A DNA stretch of 63,478 nucleotides from contig NZ_MQUR01000037.1 in the NCBI RefSeq assembly GCF_001953875.1, forward strand, positions 1 through 63,478. The letters run 5' to 3'. Positions 52,577 to 60,604 of this stretch are shown here, piece by piece. The notes under the pieces are model-generated. The model did no database searches. It saw only the letters and a list, made by a program, of their open reading frames with translations, and was not told the DNA's origin. Numbering within the stretch: position 1 is the first letter of the stretch; every line of letters starts with the position of its first letter. A program made the position numbers and the translations under genes. Source of the stretch: Streptomyces amritsarensis (GTDB lineage: Bacteria > Actinomycetota > Actinomycetes > Streptomycetales > Streptomycetaceae).

Positions 52577-54220
52577 ATGGCAGCCACCACCCACACAGTC
52601 AGCAACCAGGCCCCGCCCCTGGTGGGCCACGATGTCTACAACGGCGATCGGGCCCTGGCCGAGGGCGTCGAGCGTCACCTGGCGTCCGCGGATCCCGAAC
52701 TCCTCGGCGAGGTACGGGAGGAGCTCACGGACCTCGGGCGCGCGGCCGGTTCCGCGCAGGCCCAGGAATGGGGTGCGCAGGCGAATGACAACCCTCCGAA
52801 ACTGCGCACTCACGACCGGTACGGGCACCGGATCGACGAGGTGGAATTCCACCCTGCGTGGCACCGGCTGCTCGGGCAGGCGGTGGGCGCCGGGCTCACC
52901 GACGCCTGGGGGCGGCCCGCGGGGCACCTGCGCCGGGCCGCCGGGTTCTTCCTGTGGTCGCAGGCCGAGGCCGGCCACGGCTGCCCGGTGTCGATGACGC
53001 ACGCGGCTGTGCCGGCGCTGCGGGCCGATCCGGCGATCGCGGCCGAGTGGGAGCCGCGGCTGACCTCCCACGTGTACGAGGAGGGGCTGCGGCCGGCCGC
53101 GCAGAAGGCCGGCGTGCTCTTCGGCATGGGGATGACGGAGAAGCAGGGCGGCAGCGACGTACGGGCCAACACGACGTCCGCGGTACCGCTGGACGCGTCC
53201 GGCGAGTACCTGCTGACCGGGCACAAGTGGTTCTGCTCGGCGCCGATGTGCGACGGGTTCCTGGTGCTGGCGCAGGCTCCGGGCGGGCTGACCTGCTTCC
53301 TGGTGCCGCGGGTGCTGGAGGACGGCACGCGCAACGTCTTCGCGATCCAGCGGCTGAAGGACAAGCTGGGCAACAAGTCGAACGCGTCGAGCGAGGTCGA
53401 GTTCGACGGGACCTGGGCGCGGCGGGTCGGCGAGGAGGGCCGCGGGGTGCGGACCATCATCGAGATGGTCGCGGCGACCCGGTTGGACTGCGTCATCGGC
53501 TCCGCCGCGCTGATGCGGCAGGCGCTGACGCAGGCCGTGCACCACGCGGAGCACCGCTCTGCTTTCGGAGCGCTGCTCATCGACCAGCCGTTGATGCGCA
53601 ACGTGCTCGCGGACCTCGCCCTGGAGTCGGAGGCCGCCACCACGCTGACACTGCGCCTGGCCGCCGCCAACGACGCCGGGACCGAGCAGGAGAAGGCCTT
53701 CCTGCGCCTGGCCGTGCCCGCCGCGAAGTACTGGGTGACCAAGCGCTGTACGCCGATGGTGGCCGAGGCGCTGGAGTGTCTGGGCGGCAACGGCTACGTC
53801 GAGGAGTCCGGGCTGCCGAGACTGCTGCGCGAATCCCCGCTGAACTCCATCTGGGAGGGTTCCGGCAACGTCCAGGCCCTGGACGTACTGCGCGCCCTCC
53901 AGCGGGAGCCGCAGGCGCTGAACGCCTTCCTCCAGGAAGTGGGCCTGGCCCGGGGCGCCGACCACCGGCTGGATTCGGCCATCAAGGACCTGCTGACGGA
54001 TCTCGCCGATCTGGCGGGCATCGAGGCGCGGGCCCGCCGGGTCGTGGAGCGCATGGCCCTGGTGCTCCAGGGATCGCTGCTGGTCCGGTGGGCTCCCCCG
54101 GAGGTCGCGGACGCGTTCTGCGCGTCGCGGCTGGGCGGTGACTGGGGTGCGGCCTTCGGCACGCTGCCGCACAGCCTGGACCTGCGCGCGGTCGTGGAAC
54201 GGGCGCGGATCACAGGCTAG
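52577..54220 (+). CDS. AidB-like acyl-CoA dehydrogenase
   Basis: A 547-residue flavoprotein of the acyl-CoA dehydrogenase superfamily, closest in layout to AidB (long N-terminal helical region, about 540 residues, tetramer type). Motifs include GMGMTEKQGGSDVRANTT (about 177-195), HKWFCSAPMCDGFLVLAQ, and CLGGNGYVEESGLPRLLRESPLNSIWEGSGNVQALDVLRAL. E. coli AidB protects DNA from alkylating agents and binds DNA through its C-terminus; whether this copy acts on DNA or an acyl thioester is open. It has no Shine-Dalgarno and may be leaderless. Confidence 0.9.
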   Translation: MAATTHTVSNQAPPLVGHDVYNGDRALAEGVERHLASADPELLGEVREELTDLGRAAGSAQAQEWGAQANDNPPKLRTHDRYGHRIDEVEFHPAWHRLLGQAVGAGLTDAWGRPAGHLRRAAGFFLWSQAEAGHGCPVSMTHAAVPALRADPAIAAEWEPRLTSHVYEEGLRPAAQKAGVLFGMGMTEKQGGSDVRANTTSAVPLDASGEYLLTGHKWFCSAPMCDGFLVLAQAPGGLTCFLVPRVLEDGTRNVFAIQRLKDKLGNKSNASSEVEFDGTWARRVGEEGRGVRTIIEMVAATRLDCVIGSAALMRQALTQAVHHAEHRSAFGALLIDQPLMRNVLADLALESEAATTLTLRLAAANDAGTEQEKAFLRLAVPAAKYWVTKRCTPMVAEALECLGGNGYVEESGLPRLLRESPLNSIWEGSGNVQALDVLRALQREPQALNAFLQEVGLARGADHRLDSAIKDLLTDLADLAGIEARARRVVERMALVLQGSLLVRWAPPEVADAFCASRLGGDWGAAFGTLPHSLDLRAVVERARITG

Positions 54221-54223
54221 GGA

Positions 54224-54242
54224 GGAGCCCCCGTCGGGCTCC
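54224..54242 (+). terminator. terminator after the AidB-like gene
   Basis: GGAGCCC and GGGCTCC form a 7-bp stem around CCGTC, extendable with one bulge to AGGG/CCCT, 3 bases past the stop codon. Confidence 0.6.
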
Positions 54243-54442
54243 CCTGCGGTCCCCAAACCGCTCCGAGCCGGGATCCGGGCCCGTCGACCGGGACAGGGGT
54301 GGCGCCGCGCCGACTCGGCACCACCCCTGAACCGAAGCCCCGAGGAGGAGCTGTTCACGCCGCTCGGGCGACGTCCGGACATTTTCGGTCGGACGACCGG
54401 GACTTGGCGAGAGTTGCATACCGTTGCACCCTTTGAGTCGGC

Positions 54443-54487
54443 AGCCGCCCGTCGGGGGCGCCGGGGAAGCGCCCCCGACGGGCGGCT
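54443..54487 (+). promoter_or_regulatory. 18-bp stem-loop in the leader of the GAF regulator
   Basis: AGCCGCCCGTCGGGGGCG and CGCCCCCGACGGGCGGCT are perfect complements around a 9-base loop, ending 53 bases before the GAF regulator start. It could terminate upstream transcription or act as an attenuator. Confidence 0.6.
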
Positions 54488-54540
54488 GGGGACCGCCGGG
54501 CGGCCGGCGTCGTACGTCCTGTTCGCACGGGGAGGTTCCG

Positions 54541-55851
54541 GTGGCCGACACCACAGGCACGACGGTCGATGTGGCACGCATCTCGGCCATGCACCCTCGG
54601 GAGGCCACGCGTCTGCTCAAGGGGGTGCGGGCGGCCGCACTGGCGGGCGACCGCCCGCCGGCCGCACCCCGGCCGGAGATCGCGGAGTCCTGGCGCCGGA
54701 TGCTGGCCGGCGGTGTGCACCCCGACCGGGACGCGCGCTCGCGGATGCTGTCGGCCGCCGAGACCGAGGAGCGGCGCCACGTCTCCCCGCTGCGGGAGGT
54801 GCTTCCCGTCCTGCGCGAGGGCCTGCTGCCCGCGCTCGACGGGGCCCTCCACATCATGGTCGTCGCGGACGCGGACGGGCGGCTGCTGTGGCGGGAGGGC
54901 CACAGCTCCATCCTGCGCAAGGCGGACCGGCTCGGCTTCGCGGTCGGCGCGGACTGGGACGAGGCCGTCGTCGGCACGAACGGCGTGGGGACCGCCCTGG
55001 TGGCGCGGCGGCCGGTGCAGGTGTTCTCGGCGGAGCACTTCGTCTCCAGCCACCACGACTGGACCTGTGCGGGGGCTCCCGTGCGGGACCCGCGCGACGG
55101 GCGGCTGCTGGGCGTGGTCGACGTGAGCGGTCCGCTGGCCACCATGCACCCGGCGACGCTGGCCTGGGTGGGCTCGGTGGCCCGGCTCGCGGAACGGGAG
55201 CTGCGGATCCGGCACCTGGAGTCGCTGGAGCGGCTGCGGACGGTGGCGGCCCCGCTGCTGGCCCGGCTGCCGGGGCGGGCGCTGGCCGTGGACCCGCACG
55301 GCTGGACGGCCGCGGTGACGGGGCTGGCCCCGGCGGACCGGATCCCGCTGCCGAAGGACTTCGCCCCGGGCCGGGTGTGGGTGCCGCAGCTCGGCGACTG
55401 CGTGGCGGAGCCGCTGCCCGGCGGTTGGCTGCTGCGGATCGCGCAGGACCGTGCGGGCACGGCGGCGACCCGGGTCGTCCTGGACGTCAGCCGGGCGGGG
55501 TCGTGGTCGGCGACGGTGTACGGGTCCTCCGGGAGCTGGTCGCAGGAGCTGAGCCCGCGCCACGCGGAGCTGCTGTTCCTGCTGGCGGAGAGCCCGCGGG
55601 GGCGCTCGGCGGCCGAGCTGGCCGCGGAGGTGTTCGGCGACCCGACGCGCACCGTGACGGTCCGGGCGGAGCTGTCGCGCGTACGCCGCCACCTCGCGGG
55701 CGTCCTGGCCCACCGGCCGTACCGGTTCGCGGAGGACGTGGAGGTGGAGCTGATCCGCCCCGAGGACCCGGCCGCGCTGCTCCCCCACTCCACGGCCCCG
55801 GCGGTGGTCCGGGCCCGCCTGGGCCGGACGGGACCCGGCATGATTCCCTGA
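54541..55851 (+). CDS. GAF-domain transcriptional regulator (AcoR-like N-terminus)
   Basis: A 436-residue regulator. The start GTG has GGAGG upstream. Residues about 90-230 form a GAF-type sensory domain of the AcoR kind (ADADGRLLWREGHSSILRKADRLGFAVGADWDEAVVGTNGVGTALVARRPVQVFSAEHF). The NtrC-type ATPase module is absent; instead the last 70 residues are a winged-helix-like segment (HAELLFLLAESPRGRSAAELAAEVFGDPT, RAELSRVRRHL). In Streptomyces such proteins often sit beside aldehyde dehydrogenase or acetoin genes, but none is adjacent here. The signal is unknown. Confidence 0.87.
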   Translation: MADTTGTTVDVARISAMHPREATRLLKGVRAAALAGDRPPAAPRPEIAESWRRMLAGGVHPDRDARSRMLSAAETEERRHVSPLREVLPVLREGLLPALDGALHIMVVADADGRLLWREGHSSILRKADRLGFAVGADWDEAVVGTNGVGTALVARRPVQVFSAEHFVSSHHDWTCAGAPVRDPRDGRLLGVVDVSGPLATMHPATLAWVGSVARLAERELRIRHLESLERLRTVAAPLLARLPGRALAVDPHGWTAAVTGLAPADRIPLPKDFAPGRVWVPQLGDCVAEPLPGGWLLRIAQDRAGTAATRVVLDVSRAGSWSATVYGSSGSWSQELSPRHAELLFLLAESPRGRSAAELAAEVFGDPTRTVTVRAELSRVRRHLAGVLAHRPYRFAEDVEVELIRPEDPAALLPHSTAPAVVRARLGRTGPGMIP

Positions 55852-55856
55852 GCTGC

Positions 55857-56420
55857 ATGAGCACCATCACCCTCACCACCTGGTCGCTGGAGATGACCTC
55901 TCCGGCGGACCTCGTCCCGGCCGCTCCGGCGGGCCCGGAGATATCCGTCGTGCGGTCGGAGGTCCCCTCCCCCGAGTTCAGCCGCTTCCTCTACGCGTCG
56001 GTGGGCGGCGACATCCACTGGACGGACCGGCTGTCCCTGACCCGCGCGCAGTGGGTGGAGCAGCTCGACCGGCCGGGCGTGGAGACGTGGGTGGCGTACG
56101 ACCGCGGCACGCCGGCGGGATACGTGGAGCTCGACCCGCAGGACGACGGCGTGGTGGAGATCATGTACTTCGGCCTGCTCCCCGACTTCCGCGGCCGCCG
56201 CATCGGCGGGCACCTGCTGACCGTCGGCGTCGAACGGGCCTGGGACCTCGCCTCGCGCTGGCCGCAGCGCGAGGCCACCCGCCGGGTGTGGGTGCACACG
56301 TGCAGCCAGGACGGGCCGACGGCGATGGCGAACTACCAGCGGCGGGGCTTCAAGGTCTTCAAGACGGAGACGGAGCAGAAGGAAGAGACGCCGACGCCGG
56401 GGCCCTGGCCCGGAGCGTAG
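55857..56420 (+). CDS. GNAT family N-acetyltransferase
   Basis: A 187-residue acetyltransferase with the GNAT motif VVEIMYFGLLPDFRGRRIGGHLLTVGVERAWDL (about 98-130) and C-terminal TRRVWVHTCSQDGPTAMANYQRRGFKVFKTE. The ATG lies 5 bases after the GAF regulator stop, so the two are cotranscribed, and the regulator may control it. Its substrate is unknown. The C-terminus is a Glu/Pro-rich tail. Confidence 0.88.
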   Translation: MSTITLTTWSLEMTSPADLVPAAPAGPEISVVRSEVPSPEFSRFLYASVGGDIHWTDRLSLTRAQWVEQLDRPGVETWVAYDRGTPAGYVELDPQDDGVVEIMYFGLLPDFRGRRIGGHLLTVGVERAWDLASRWPQREATRRVWVHTCSQDGPTAMANYQRRGFKVFKTETEQKEETPTPGPWPGA

Positions 56421-56584
56421 CCGCTGCGCGGGCTCTGCGGATGGTCCGGCCCCGGCCCAGCTTCGGGCTGCGGGGGCGGTGCGGGGGGTTCCGGGTGCGG
56501 GCCGGTGCGGGCCTCTGCCCTGGCCGGGCGGGGCCTTTGGCCTGGCCCGGCGGTGCCCAGCTTTTCCTGGTGCGGGCCGGTGGC

Positions 56585-56610
56585 CGCGCCTCAAACGCCG
56601 GCGGGGCTGG
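56585..56610 (-). repeat. 26-bp short palindromic intergenic repeat, copy 2
   Basis: Inverted copy of the element at 7750-7775, identical over 26 bases. It is part of the left arm of the long inverted repeat. Confidence 0.85.
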
Positions 56611-56893
56611 GTGGTGTCCTGGGGCGGAGCGGGACAAGGGGGTGGGGGCGCGGGGCCGCCGGGGGGTGTCTCCTCGGCTCGGCGCGTGCGGCCATGGCTC
56701 GAACGTACGGCCCTGGTCGCGCGCTCGTCCTGCGGGGACACCCCCCACCGTCCCCACACCCCCACCGGGCCAGTCCCGCCCACCCCGGACGAGGCTCAAT
56801 CAGGGCCGTACGTTCGAGCCGGGGCCGCACGCGGCGAGCCGAGGAGAGCCTCCGGAGGGGCACCGCCCCACCCCGAAACCACCGCCGCACCAT

Positions 56894-56919
56894 CCAGCCC
56901 CGCCGGCGTTTGAGGCGCG
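56894..56919 (+). repeat. 26-bp short palindromic intergenic repeat, copy 3
   Basis: Direct copy of the element at 7750-7775, identical over 26 bases. It is part of the right arm of the long inverted repeat. Confidence 0.85.
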
Positions 56920-57115
56920 GCCACCGGCCGCACCCGGAAAACCACCGCACCGCCCGGCCAGGGCAGAGGCGGCCACCGGCCGCACCCGGAAAACCCCGCA
57001 CCGCCCGGCCGGGGCAAGGGTGACCCCCGTCACGCCGTCTCGGCATGCGGGACGAGTTCGTCCGTATCGTGGACAGTAGTGGACTCCTCCAATCGGCCCA
57101 TGACACGCTTCCGCC

Positions 57116-57199
57116 ATGAATGGAGCTGGAATTGCCTTGGTGAGTCGGCGGCACGTCGACCTCGGCCGCATGTCCAGCGCCATCTGTCCGGCGTGCTGA
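57116..57199 (+). CDS. Cys-ending leader peptide of the sulfur assimilation operon
   Basis: A 27-codon ORF whose product contains RRHVDLGRMSSAICPAC at its C-terminus and then stops. This is the pattern of the actinobacterial putative leader peptides (RRHVDL then a Cys-rich end) that precede sulfur and cysteine genes. It lacks a Shine-Dalgarno, so it may be leaderless or weakly translated. It ends 216 bases before sirA. Ribosome stalling at the two terminal Cys codons when cysteinyl-tRNA is scarce would be the expected control; the folding details are not worked out. Confidence 0.8.
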   Translation: MNGAGIALVSRRHVDLGRMSSAICPAC

Positions 57200-57415
57200 C
57201 GGAACCAGCAACCGCCGCACATCGCCGCAATCCCGGCATCGCCGCCGTGGAAGTGTCGATCATCGCAGTCCCCTGAAGGCCGAATTCCGCCCTGTCCGCC
57301 GGTCACCCCGGCAAGGCACGGGCCATCAGCCGCACCCGCTCAGCGTCCAGGGGTCACGCCACCCCGCCCGCTTCACCTGCCCCTGCCCTGAGCCGCCCAA
57401 GAAGGACGTACCGCC

Positions 57416-59122
57416 ATGGCCGCCACCCCCGAAACGCCCGCGCCCGCCGCCGCAGCCGCCGCGCGCCGCAAGACCGGCCGTCACCGCGGCGAGGGACAGT
57501 GGGCCGTCGGACACCACACGCCTCTCAACGGCAACGAGCAGTTCAAGAAGGACGACGACGGTCTCAATGTGCGGACACGCATTGAGACGATCTACGCCCA
57601 CCGGGGCTTCGACTCGATCGACCCCAACGACCTGCGCGGCCGCATGCGCTGGTGGGGCCTCTACACCCAGCGCAAGCCCGGGATCGACGGCGGCAAGACC
57701 GCGATCCTGGAGCCGGAGGAGCTGGACGACAAGTACTTCATGCTGCGCGTGCGCATCGACGGCGGCCGGCTGACCACCGAGCAGCTGCGCGTCATCGGCG
57801 AGATCTCCGAGGAGTTCGCGCGCGGCACCGCCGACCTCACCGACCGCCAGAACGTGCAGTACCACTGGATCCGGATCGAGGACGTCCCCGAGATCTGGCG
57901 CCGCCTGGAGGCCGTCGGCCTGTCCACCACCGAGGCCTGCGGTGACACCCCCCGCGTCATCCTCGGCTCGCCCGTCGCCGGCATCGCCCAGGACGAGATC
58001 ATCGACGGCACGCCCGCGATCGACGAGATCTACCGCCGCATCGTGGGCAACAAGGACTTCTCCAACCTGCCCCGCAAGTTCAAGTCCGCGATCTCCGGCT
58101 CGCCGCTCCTGGACGTGGCGCACGAGATCAACGACATCGCGTTCGTGGGCGTGAACCACCCCGAGCACGGTCCCGGCTTCGACGTCTGGGTCGGCGGCGG
58201 CCTGTCCACCAACCCCAAGCTCGGTGTGCGCCTGGGCACCTGGGTCTCGCTCGACGAGGTCCCGGACGTGTACGAGGGCGTCATCTCGATCTTCCGCGAC
58301 TACGGCTACCGCCGGCTGCGCACCCGCGCCCGCCTGAAGTTCCTCGTCGCCGACTGGGGTGCGGCCAAGTTCCGCCAGGTCCTGGAGGACGAGTACCTGA
58401 AGCGGAAGCTGACCGACGGCCCCGCGCCCGAGCAGCCCTCCGGCCAGTGGCGCGACCACGTCGGCGTCCACCAGCAGCAGGACGGCAGGTTCTACGTCGG
58501 CTTCGCGCCCCGCGTGGGCCGCGTCGACGGCGCCACCCTCACCAAGATCGCGGACATCGCCGAGCAGCACGGCTCCGGCCGCCTGCGCACCACCGCCGAG
58601 CAGAAGATGATCGTGCTCGACATCGAGGGTGACAAGGTCGACTCGGTCGTGGAGGCGCTGGAGGCGCTGGACCTGCGGGTCAAGCCGTCCCCGTTCCGCC
58701 GCGGCACGATGGCCTGCACCGGCATCGAGTTCTGCAAGCTGGCCATCGTCGAGACCAAGGCGCGCGGCGCCTCGCTCATCGACGAACTGGAGCGCCGCCT
58801 GCCGGACTTCGCCGAGCCGATCACCATCAACATCAACGGCTGCCCGAACGCCTGCGCCCGTATCCAGGTGGCGGACATCGGTCTCAAGGGGCAGCTGGTC
58901 CTGGACGACGACGGCAACCAGGTGGAGGGCTACCAGGTCCACCTGGGCGGCGCCCTCGGCCTGGAGGCCGGCTTCGGACGCAAGGTCCGCGGCCTCAAGG
59001 TCACCTCGGCCGGTCTGCCCGACTACGTCGAGCGGGTCGTCAAGAGCTACGAGGAGCAGCGCGAGGACGGCGAGCGCTTCGCGGCGTGGGTCGCCCGCGC
59101 GGACGAGAAGAGCCTCTCGTGA
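57416..59122 (+). CDS. sirA: ferredoxin-dependent sulfite reductase (siroheme, 4Fe-4S)
   Basis: A 568-residue assimilatory reductase turning sulfite to sulfide. It has the duplicated ferredoxin-like/siroheme domains of the nitrite/sulfite reductase family and the cluster ligands CTGIEFC (Cys434, Cys440) and NGCPNAC (Cys476, Cys480). Nitrite reductases share these motifs; its position in a cysH-cysC-cysD-cysN operon argues for sulfite as substrate. The N-terminus is a short Ala/Pro tail. Its stop overlaps the next gene as GTGA. Confidence 0.95.
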   Translation: MAATPETPAPAAAAAARRKTGRHRGEGQWAVGHHTPLNGNEQFKKDDDGLNVRTRIETIYAHRGFDSIDPNDLRGRMRWWGLYTQRKPGIDGGKTAILEPEELDDKYFMLRVRIDGGRLTTEQLRVIGEISEEFARGTADLTDRQNVQYHWIRIEDVPEIWRRLEAVGLSTTEACGDTPRVILGSPVAGIAQDEIIDGTPAIDEIYRRIVGNKDFSNLPRKFKSAISGSPLLDVAHEINDIAFVGVNHPEHGPGFDVWVGGGLSTNPKLGVRLGTWVSLDEVPDVYEGVISIFRDYGYRRLRTRARLKFLVADWGAAKFRQVLEDEYLKRKLTDGPAPEQPSGQWRDHVGVHQQQDGRFYVGFAPRVGRVDGATLTKIADIAEQHGSGRLRTTAEQKMIVLDIEGDKVDSVVEALEALDLRVKPSPFRRGTMACTGIEFCKLAIVETKARGASLIDELERRLPDFAEPITININGCPNACARIQVADIGLKGQLVLDDDGNQVEGYQVHLGGALGLEAGFGRKVRGLKVTSAGLPDYVERVVKSYEEQREDGERFAAWVARADEKSLS

Positions 59123-59298
59123 GCGAGCGAGCCGCCCCGTTCTACTGCCCCTACTGCGGCGACGAGGACCTGTTCCCCCACGAGACGGGCCACGGCGCGT
59201 GGGAGTGCAGGGCCTGCAACCGGGCCTTCCAGCTGAAGTACCTCGGGCTGCTGGCCCGGGGCGTGCAGTCGGGTCCAGCGGGAGGGGACGAGATATGA
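59119..59298 (+). CDS. small zinc-ribbon protein in the sulfur operon
   Basis: A 59-residue protein with two CxxC pairs (YCPYCG near residue 9 and ECRACNRAFQLKYLG near 33), a zinc ribbon or rubredoxin-like metal site. The GTG overlaps the sirA stop and its own stop overlaps the cysH start as ATGA, so it is translationally coupled in the middle of the operon. This position is conserved in streptomycetes as far as I recall. Function unknown; a role in delivering electrons or metal to SirA or CysH is a guess. Confidence 0.85.
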   Translation: MSERAAPFYCPYCGDEDLFPHETGHGAWECRACNRAFQLKYLGLLARGVQSGPAGGDEI

Positions 59299-60023
59299 CC
59301 ACCACTCAAGACGCGAGTCTCAAGAACGCCGCTCTGAAGGCCGCGACGCTCAAGGAGCTGGCCGAGCAGGCGGGCCGTGACCTGGAGGACGCCTCCGCGC
59401 AGGACATCCTGCGCTGGGCGGCCGACACCTTCGGCGGGAAGTTCGCCGTGACCTCCTCCATGGAGGACGCGGTCGTCGCGCACCTGGCCTCGCGGGTCTT
59501 CCCCGGTGTGGACGTGGTCTTCCTCGACACGGGCTACCACTTCGAGGAGACCATCGGCACCCGGGACGCGGTCGACGCGGTGATGGACGTCAACGTCATC
59601 ACGCTGACCCCGCGTCAGACCGTCGCCGAGCAGGACGCCGAGTACGGCCCGAAGCTGCACGACCGGGACCCCGACCTGTGCTGCGCGCTGCGCAAGGTCA
59701 AGCCGCTGGAAGAGGGCCTGACCGCGTACGACGCGTGGGCGACGGGCCTGCGCCGCGACGAGTCCCCGACCCGGGCGAACACCCCGGTGGTCGGCTGGGA
59801 CGAGAAGCGGCAGAAGGTCAAGATCTCGCCGATCGCCCGCTGGACGCAGGACGACGTGGACGCGTACGTCGCCGAGCACGGCGTACTCACCAACCCGCTG
59901 CTGATGGACGGCTACGCCTCCGTCGGCTGCGCCCCCTGCACCCGCCGTGTGGCGGAGGGCGAGGACGCGCGGTCCGGCCGCTGGGCCGGGCGGGGCAAGA
60001 CCGAGTGCGGACTGCACGGCTGA
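59295..60023 (+). CDS. cysH: phosphoadenylyl/adenylyl-sulfate reductase
   Basis: A 242-residue PAPS/APS reductase-family enzyme. The PP-loop-like SSMEDAVVAHLA and GYHFEETIGTRD are present. The cysteine set DLCCALRK (about 130) and GCAPCTRR (about 214), which binds a 4Fe-4S cluster, marks it as the APS-reducing type; E. coli-type PAPS reductases lack it. The catalytic ECGLHG tail is intact. It makes sulfite for SirA using thioredoxin. Confidence 0.94.
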   Translation: MTTTQDASLKNAALKAATLKELAEQAGRDLEDASAQDILRWAADTFGGKFAVTSSMEDAVVAHLASRVFPGVDVVFLDTGYHFEETIGTRDAVDAVMDVNVITLTPRQTVAEQDAEYGPKLHDRDPDLCCALRKVKPLEEGLTAYDAWATGLRRDESPTRANTPVVGWDEKRQKVKISPIARWTQDDVDAYVAEHGVLTNPLLMDGYASVGCAPCTRRVAEGEDARSGRWAGRGKTECGLHG

Positions 60024-60058
60024 TGACGACCAGCGAAGAACTTACGGAGACAGAGCAG

Positions 60059-60604
60059 ATGAGCGTGAGCGACCAGGGCGCCACCGTGTGGCTGACCGGG
60101 CTGCCGAGCGCGGGCAAGACCACCATCGCCTACGCGCTGGCCGAGCGGCTGCGCGCCGAGGGCCACCGCGTGGAGGTGCTCGACGGGGACGAGATCCGCG
60201 AGTTCCTCTCCGCCGGCCTCGGTTTCAGCCGCGAGGACCGGCACACCAACGTGCAGCGGATCGGCTTCGTCGCCGAACTCCTCGCGAGCAACGGCGTCAA
60301 GGCGCTGGTGCCGGTGATCGCGCCCTTCGCGGACAGCCGCGAGGCCGTCCGCACGCGGCACGCCGCCGCGGCGACGGACTACCTCGAGGTGCACGTGGCC
60401 ACCCCGGTCGAGGTGTGCTCCGAGCGTGACGTGAAGGGTCTGTACGCCAAGCAGGCGGCGGGCGAGATCTCCGGTCTGACCGGGGTCGACGACCCGTACG
60501 AGGCTCCGGAGTCCCCGGACCTCCGTATCGAGTCGCACACGCAGACCGTGCAGGAGTCGGCCTCGGCCCTGCACGCGCTGCTCACCGAGAGGGGTCTGGC
60601 ATGA
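60059..60604 (+). CDS. cysC: adenylyl-sulfate kinase
   Basis: A 181-residue APS kinase that phosphorylates APS to PAPS. The P-loop is GLPSAGKTT (near residue 16), followed by DGDEIREFLSAGLGFSREDRHTNVQRIG and PFADSREAVR. The start MSVSDQG is preferred because GGAGA lies 9 bases upstream; an ATG overlapping the cysH stop at 60023 would add 12 residues. Its stop overlaps cysD as ATGA. Confidence 0.95.
   Translation: MSVSDQGATVWLTGLPSAGKTTIAYALAERLRAEGHRVEVLDGDEIREFLSAGLGFSREDRHTNVQRIGFVAELLASNGVKALVPVIAPFADSREAVRTRHAAAATDYLEVHVATPVEVCSERDVKGLYAKQAAGEISGLTGVDDPYEAPESPDLRIESHTQTVQESASALHALLTERGLA

Larger units (their letters stand above)
54221..54540. other. gap between AidB-like gene and GAF regulator
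   Basis: About 320 bases. It holds a small terminator-like stem at 54224-54242 (GGAGCCC-CCGTC-GGGCTCC), a 14-base palindrome CGGTCGGACGACCG (54386-54399), the direct repeat GTTGCA-TACC-GTTGCA (54413-54428) and a perfect 18-bp stem-loop at 54443-54487. No gene. Confidence 0.65.
56473..57006. repeat. imperfect 530-bp inverted repeat
   Basis: The arms match in the same order outward from the centre: GGCTCGAACGTACGGCCCTG (56696-56715) against CAGGGCCGTACGTTCGAGCC (56801-56820), perfect over 20 bp; an adjoining CTCCTCGGCTCGNCGCGTGCGGCC block; the 26-bp repeat (56585-56610 and 56894-56919); and an outer CCGGGTGCGG..CTCTGCCCTGGCCGGGCGG block. On the right arm the outer block is tandemly duplicated (units of about 49 bases at 56920-57006). 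Confidence 0.8.
56421..57115. other. non-coding region with a long imperfect palindrome
   Basis: About 690 bases with no gene. Nearly all of it (about 56473-57006) is an imperfect inverted repeat with arms of roughly 220-260 bases around an 85-base centre. It contains two inverted copies of the 26-bp repeat and a tandem duplication. The right end leads to the promoter of the sulfur operon leader. Confidence 0.75.

Noticed and set aside
56473..57006. Insertion sequence or transposon with transposase
   Set aside because: No open frame in the repeat resembles a transposase; at most it is a non-autonomous element.
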